Part shown: one piece after another, positions 59,795 through 64,000 of the stretch
Position numbering within the stretch: position 1 is the stretch's first letter
How the letters are laid out: each line of letters starts with the position of its first letter
Assembly: GCA_963779225.1 (NCBI GenBank)
Contig: CAVZWW010000003.1
Location: forward strand, 2,604,001-2,668,000
Reading direction: 5' to 3'
DNA length: 64,000 nt
From: CAVPCZ01 sp963779225
GTDB taxonomy: Bacteria > Bacteroidota > Ignavibacteria > UBA10030 > UBA6906
The notes under the pieces: generated by a model
What the model was told of the DNA's origin: nothing
Seen by the model: the letters and a program-made list of their open reading frames with translations, nothing else
The model's database searches: none
Program-made: the position numbers and the translations under genes

Positions 59795-61969
59795 GTGACA
59801 GAGGGGTTCAAAGACAAAGCGGGATCCGCGCTGCTGGGAGAGCTCATTGTGCTGCTGGCACAGAATGAGGGGATCAGAAGGGCACTTTCGGAACTGCCGG
59901 ATGCGGAGTCGGACCGGATACTTCGGGATGTCGTAGCCGGAGTACAGAAGCTTCTGCGTTCGGTCCGGCCGGTTTCGCATGGCGGACAGACTTCCGCGGC
60001 CGGGCCGACCCCACCGTCAGCGCCCGGACCGGTCGTAACAGGCTTGCAGAGCCCGGCCGCACCGGTTCCGGCGGAGCGGACGAAGGCATTGCACGATCTG
60101 TTTTCCGGTTCCGCAGGATTGGTTTTGCAGGCGCCAGGAGGTGAGGCAACCGGTTCATACCGCGCACAAACGCCGGCCGCTGTTCCGCCTCCGGCTCCAC
60201 CGCGCACTGAAGGATCGCGGTCGAAAGAGAGTGCGTCAGTTCCTCCCGCACCGGTTCCACCCGCGGCTGCGCAGCGTGCAGACATTTCTCAGCCAAAAGG
60301 AAGTGCCACCGTTCCTCCGGTATCGGTTCCGCCTCCGGCTCCGCTGCACACCGAAGAATCGCAGTCGAAAGGGAGTGCGTCAGTTCCTCCCGCACCGGTT
60401 CCACCCGTGGCCGCGCAGCGTGCAGACATTTCTCAGCCAAAAGTAAGTGCCACCGTTTCTCCGGTATCGGTTCCGCCTCCGGCTCCACCGCGCACTGAAG
60501 AATCGCAGTCGAAAGGGAGTGCGTCAGTTCCTCCCGCACCGGTTCCACCCGCGGCTGCGCAGCGTGCAGACATTTTTCAGCCAAAAGGAAGTGCCACCGT
60601 TTCTCCGGTATCGGTTCCGCCTCCGGCTCCACCGCGCACTGAAGAATCGCAGTCGAAAGGGAGTGCGTCAGTTCCTCCCGCACCGGTTCAACCCGCGGCT
60701 GCGCAGCGTGCAGACATTTTTCAGCCAAAAGGAAGTGCAGCTGTTCCTCCGGTATCGGTTCCGCCTCCGGCTCCACCGCGCACTGAAGAATCGCAGTCGA
60801 AAGGGAGTGCGTCAGTTCCTCCCGCACCGGTTCCACCCGCGGCTGCGCAGCGTGCAGACATTTTTCAGCCAAAAGGAAGTGCAGCTGTTCCTCCGGTATC
60901 GGTTCCGCCTCCGGCTCCACCGCGCACTGAAGGATCGCAGGCGAAAGGGAGTGCATCCATTCCTCCCGTGCCGGTTTTGCCTCCCGCTGTTCCGCGCAAG
61001 GATACATCGCAGTCGACAGGAAGCGTGGCCGGGTCAACGTCAACTCCAGGCCCATCGACAACGGAAGAGAAACCGGAGGGGATTCCGGAACCGGCCGGGG
61101 ATTCTCCCGGGATGATTGCCGGAATCCGGCGACGCGGTGAAGAGCAGCGTACCGCGTGCACTTTCGAGGAAGAGCTTGCGTATGTGCATGCTGTGGCGCT
61201 GATTCCTTTCACCGAATCTCCGTCACCGGATCCTTTTCTCCTTGATGAATCGGGTTTTCAGGACGAGCAGCATGTGATGGTTGTTGACCTTGCCGGCTTG
61301 AGGTTCTATCTCAGCCTCATACGCGCTGATACGCCGAGTGTAAGCAAATCGGGTTTGCTGCTTCTATCCAAGCAGGACGCGCTGCGCATGCGGTATGACC
61401 ACGAGCGCGTCTTGAACAACCTCCGTCTGCGAGGTTCCCTCCTCCCTGCAGAATTCGGCACGGTGGTGCAAGGCCGTGACGAGCTATTGCGTCGGGCGGA
61501 GTTTCGCCATTCGGCCCTTCTTGAACTCGTGGTTCAGCTGAGTTCCATCGAGCGCTGGGATCTCATGGTGAGTGTCCTGGATGCGAAGCTGGCTCGAACG
61601 CTGACCGGTGGAGCAAGCACGACGCGGGGGTCCGGTCGCGAGGCCGGCAGGTCACGGGGCACCCGCGGCGGGAAACGTCTGGATGTCAAAACACTCGAGC
61701 GGCTGCTCAACCGGGAGAAGAAGCTTGCAGAGAGTATCCTCGGATCGATCGCCGCGGTAACCGAGCGGCACACGGTGGAATTCCAGATCGGCCTCGGCGG
61801 AGGTATGTCCGATGACTGGAAGCCCATTCTGCGGGCAGGTTTCACCGTATCGCTGGCGGGCATGCCGCGATTCCATCAGGCAATCGTGGAGGTGCAGAAC
61901 CTGCACCCCCTTGAAGAGCCGATGCTGCATCTGACCGGGACCACCGAAAGTTTTTCCCTATCCATGTAG
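59795..61969 (+). CDS. Proline-rich tandem-repeat protein with C-terminal GvpF/GvpL-like domain
   Basis: A 724-residue protein without a signal peptide. Residues 1-55 form a helical head (LLGELIVLLAQNEGIRRALSEL). Residues about 145-400 are five near-identical 48-residue repeats built of two related 24-residue halves (SASVPPAPVPPAAAQR and SATVPPVSVPPPAP). From about residue 455 the sequence resembles gas vesicle proteins GvpF/GvpL: HERVLNNLRLRGSLLPAEFGTVVQG with E553-F554-G555 in place of the family LPxRFGT, IERWDLMVSVLD near the family Glu-Trp strand, and a terminal LTGTTESFSL in the place of the family TGPWPPYSF. No other gvp gene is nearby. GTG 59795 has GGAG upstream. The gas vesicle link is a by-eye inference. 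Confidence 0.65.
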   Translation: MTEGFKDKAGSALLGELIVLLAQNEGIRRALSELPDAESDRILRDVVAGVQKLLRSVRPVSHGGQTSAAGPTPPSAPGPVVTGLQSPAAPVPAERTKALHDLFSGSAGLVLQAPGGEATGSYRAQTPAAVPPPAPPRTEGSRSKESASVPPAPVPPAAAQRADISQPKGSATVPPVSVPPPAPLHTEESQSKGSASVPPAPVPPVAAQRADISQPKVSATVSPVSVPPPAPPRTEESQSKGSASVPPAPVPPAAAQRADIFQPKGSATVSPVSVPPPAPPRTEESQSKGSASVPPAPVQPAAAQRADIFQPKGSAAVPPVSVPPPAPPRTEESQSKGSASVPPAPVPPAAAQRADIFQPKGSAAVPPVSVPPPAPPRTEGSQAKGSASIPPVPVLPPAVPRKDTSQSTGSVAGSTSTPGPSTTEEKPEGIPEPAGDSPGMIAGIRRRGEEQRTACTFEEELAYVHAVALIPFTESPSPDPFLLDESGFQDEQHVMVVDLAGLRFYLSLIRADTPSVSKSGLLLLSKQDALRMRYDHERVLNNLRLRGSLLPAEFGTVVQGRDELLRRAEFRHSALLELVVQLSSIERWDLMVSVLDAKLARTLTGGASTTRGSGREAGRSRGTRGGKRLDVKTLERLLNREKKLAESILGSIAAVTERHTVEFQIGLGGGMSDDWKPILRAGFTVSLAGMPRFHQAIVEVQNLHPLEEPMLHLTGTTESFSLSM
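60231..60950 (+). repeat. Five tandem 144-bp repeats
   Basis: Units start at 60231, 60375, 60519, 60663 and 60807, each 144 bp, differing at only a few bases; a diverged sixth begins at 60951. Each unit encodes 48 residues in two homologous 24-residue halves. The length is a multiple of three, so the frame survives changes in copy number. The near identity points to recent expansion or gene conversion. Confidence 0.9.
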
Positions 61970-62002
61970 CCCTGATTGTTTCACCATTGTACGGAGACAG
62001 CG

Positions 62003-63895
62003 ATGCCTGACAAGACTCTCACCGGAGAAATCTTCTACCCGTCCGAGGATGTTCTGCGGCATGCCAATGTTCAAGACTGGGATGCAATGGCGGCGGATGC
62101 GGGGCGTGATCTGGAAGGCTACTGGGCGCGAGAGGCGGGTGAGCTGCACTGGTTCGCGCACTGGGAGAAAGTGCTCGATCAGTCGAACATGCCCTTCGTC
62201 AAATGGTTTGTCGGCGGGAAGACGAACATTGTCTACAACTGTCTTGACCGGCATACCCAGACGGCCAGGCGAAACAAACTGGCCCTCATGTGGGAAGGGG
62301 AAAAGGGCGAATTCCGGTCATTTTCGTATTTTGCCCTCCGGCGGGATACATGCCGGTTTGCCAATGTCTTGAGAAGTCTCGGAGTGCAGAAAGGAGATCG
62401 TGTCACATTGTACATGGGGCGCATCCCCGAACTGATGATCGGCATGCTGGCCTGTGCTCGTATTGGTGCGATTCACTCCGTGGTCTACGGCGGTTTTACC
62501 GTAGAAGCCCTTCATGAGCGGCTCGAAGACAGCCAGTCGAAAGTCCTGATCGTGGCGGATGGCGCCTACCAGCGCGGGAAGATCGTCCCGCTGAAGGCGA
62601 TCGCGGATGAAGCTCTGCAGCGTGCTGCCACGGTGGAAAGCGTTCTTGTCGTCCGGCGCACCGGCGAACCCGTGAACATGGAGTCCGGGCGCGACATGTG
62701 GTACCATGAGTTGATGTCCCTCCCTATCGCCGGGAATGCCTGTCATATTGAGGTGATGGACGCTGAAGACCCGCTCTTCATCCTGTACACCTCAGGGACG
62801 ACCGGAAAACCAAAGGCGATTCTCCATACTCACGGCGGTTATATGGTGGGCACATACACCACCATGAAGTACGTATTCGATATTCACGAAGAGGACCGCT
62901 ACTGGTGCGCGGCAGATCCGGGCTGGATTACCGGCCACAGCTATATCGTCTACGGGCCGCTCCTGAACGGCGCCACATCGTTCATGTACGAAGGTGCCCC
63001 CACATTTCCGTACCCGAATCGGTGGTGGCAGATGATCGAGAAATACGGGATCAACATTCTGTACACTGCGCCGACGGCGATACGCGGGTTGATGCGCTTC
63101 GGTGAGGCATGGCCCAACCGGCATGATCTCTCCTCGCTCCGCCTCCTCGGCTCGGTCGGCGAGCCGATCAACCCTGAAGCGTGGAAATGGTATCACCGGG
63201 TAATCGGCAAGGGGAAGTGTCCGATTATGGACACCTGGTGGCAGACGGAGACCGGCATGTTCATGATCACCCCGATGCCATGTGTGGCGCTGAAACCAGG
63301 CTCGGGCACACGGCCCTTCCCGGGAGTGAAAATGGATATCCTCAACGAGGAGGGCAAACCCGTCGCGGCGAATGAGGAGGGCTTTCTGGTGATACAGACC
63401 CCCTGGCCCGCGATGATCCGGACGATCTACAAAGATCCGGAACGGTATGTCCAGCAATACTGGAGCAAGTACCCTGGCATGTACCTGACGGGGGACTCCG
63501 CGCGGCGCGATGAGGACGGATACTTCTGGGTGATCGGCCGTGTGGATGACGTGCTCAAGGTATCCGGCTACCGCCTTGGTACCGCCGAGATCGAGAGCGC
63601 CCTGGTGAGTCATCCGGCTGTCGCCGAGGCTGCAGCCATCGGGCTTCCGCATGACGTGAAGGGAAATGCCATTCACACGTATGTAATTGTGAAAACCGGC
63701 ATCGAAAAGACCGAAAAACTCATCGAAGAATTGCGCGCGCACGTCGCTCACGAAATGGGCCCCATCGCTAAGCCCGACAGCATCCTTTTTGTAGATTCAC
63801 TGCCAAAGACACGGAGCGGCAAAATCATGCGCAGGGTGCTGAAGGCACGCGCGCTCGGTCAGGAACCCAAGGATCTGTCGACACTTGAGGAGTAA
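62003..63895 (+). CDS. acs: Acetyl-CoA synthetase
   Basis: A 630-residue enzyme, close to the usual 650, converting acetate, ATP and CoA to acetyl-CoA. Motifs in order: FSYFALRRDTCRFANVL, IHSVVYGGFTVEAL, FILYTSGTTGKPKAILHTHGGY (P-loop), YWCAADPGWITGHSYIVYGPL, IMDTWWQTETGMFMI, YLTGDSARRDEDGYFWVIGRVDDVLKVSGYRLGTAEIE, and the C-terminal SGKIMRRVLK with the Lys that is acetylated for control in other bacteria. ATG 62003 follows ACGGAGA; a TTG at 61976 is possible. It is the last complete gene and stands 33 bases after the repeat protein, perhaps in the same transcript. Confidence 0.94.
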   Translation: MPDKTLTGEIFYPSEDVLRHANVQDWDAMAADAGRDLEGYWAREAGELHWFAHWEKVLDQSNMPFVKWFVGGKTNIVYNCLDRHTQTARRNKLALMWEGEKGEFRSFSYFALRRDTCRFANVLRSLGVQKGDRVTLYMGRIPELMIGMLACARIGAIHSVVYGGFTVEALHERLEDSQSKVLIVADGAYQRGKIVPLKAIADEALQRAATVESVLVVRRTGEPVNMESGRDMWYHELMSLPIAGNACHIEVMDAEDPLFILYTSGTTGKPKAILHTHGGYMVGTYTTMKYVFDIHEEDRYWCAADPGWITGHSYIVYGPLLNGATSFMYEGAPTFPYPNRWWQMIEKYGINILYTAPTAIRGLMRFGEAWPNRHDLSSLRLLGSVGEPINPEAWKWYHRVIGKGKCPIMDTWWQTETGMFMITPMPCVALKPGSGTRPFPGVKMDILNEEGKPVAANEEGFLVIQTPWPAMIRTIYKDPERYVQQYWSKYPGMYLTGDSARRDEDGYFWVIGRVDDVLKVSGYRLGTAEIESALVSHPAVAEAAAIGLPHDVKGNAIHTYVIVKTGIEKTEKLIEELRAHVAHEMGPIAKPDSILFVDSLPKTRSGKIMRRVLKARALGQEPKDLSTLEE

Positions 63896-63976
63896 TGACC
63901 TGCTGTGTCATCCGAAAATCACGTTGAATGAAAATCGAAGGAACCCCGGACGGTATCACTTGAATCCGAAGATCAG

Positions 63977-64000
63977 TATATTGTCGAGGTATGGTCGTGA
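63977..64000 (+). promoter_or_regulatory. -10-like box and possible start of a further gene at the window edge
   Basis: TATATT at 63977-63982 is followed by CGAGGT and an ATG at 63991, so the next gene could begin here with almost no leader. A TTGAAT lies at 63960-63965, only 11 bases before the box, so the -35 is weak. Only three codons are visible. Confidence 0.3.

Noticed and set aside
60231..60950. CRISPR array
   Set aside because: The repeats are 144 bp, contiguous, without spacers, and code in frame for protein. No cas genes are present.
59874..61061. A 395-codon minus-strand open frame and a 222-codon shifted plus-strand frame across the 144-bp repeats
   Set aside because: The repeat is a multiple of three and GC-rich, so all frames that lack a stop in one unit stay open through the array. 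The plus-strand repeat protein explains the region.
1..64000. tRNA, rRNA, transposase, integrase or phage genes
   Set aside because: None could be supported on reading both strands; no boundary of a mobile island was seen.

Overview
This is a GC-rich, gene-dense bacterial window with no tRNA, rRNA, CRISPR array, transposase or phage gene that I can see. The organism is most likely a member of the Bacteroidota/Ignavibacteriota (FCB) group. One secreted beta-helix protein ends in a type IX secretion (T9SS) sorting domain (about 26830-27101), and there is a SusC-like TonB-dependent receptor. Against typical Bacteroidia are clear Shine-Dalgarno sites and sigma70-type promoters (TTGxxx, 16-17 nt, TATATT), which point to a deeper Ignavibacteria-like lineage. 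This placement is inference.

Region 1 (1-38.4 kb) is mainly a polysaccharide-utilisation neighbourhood on the plus strand: two related right-handed beta-helix proteins (one fused to a GHL10-like barrel), a GH31 enzyme, a beta-propeller hydrolase, a sugar porter, a GH2-GH127 fusion of 1561 residues, a TonB-dependent receptor with a repeated operator-like sequence, a T9SS-sorted beta-helix protein and a GH27 alpha-galactosidase. Together they suggest use of galactose- and arabinose-containing plant polysaccharide. Housekeeping genes lie between them (NicO-like exporter, ICMT-like methyltransferase, DinB, EcsC, Rieske-flavoprotein fusion, CDF transporter, SDR, URO-D-like protein, GNAT, HD hydrolase). 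Three genes look damaged: a methyltransferase remnant (5.25-5.53 kb), a doubly frameshifted lactate permease (27.2-28.9 kb) and a frameshifted Tat-exported amidase (33.6-35.2 kb).

Region 2 (38.4-47.7 kb) holds a hairpin repeat array, a 41-residue membrane peptide, crcB with a DUF190 partner, and a full tryptophan operon trpE-G-D-C-F-aroF-B-A, most of whose genes overlap by ATGA. Upstream of trpE is a complete attenuation leader: a strong promoter, a 28-codon leader peptide with Trp-Cys-Trp-Trp, and an intrinsic terminator just before trpE. This is the clearest regulatory system in the window.

Region 3 (47.7-57.6 kb) carries an acyl-CoA synthetase, an MgtE magnesium channel, a bactofilin-like membrane protein, a Tat-exported aldo/keto reductase with two ferredoxin-like Cys clusters, a DUF6599 protein, a cyclic-nucleotide-binding protein, an AI-2E/PerM family protein and an APC permease.

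Region 4 (57.6-64 kb) has a minus-strand group made of an ECF sigma factor, a soluble zinc anti-sigma factor, DUF2892, DUF6132 and a membrane-anchored thioredoxin. Divergent from it is a 724-residue protein with five near-identical 144-bp proline-rich repeats and a C-terminal domain resembling gas vesicle protein GvpF/GvpL, followed by acetyl-CoA synthetase.
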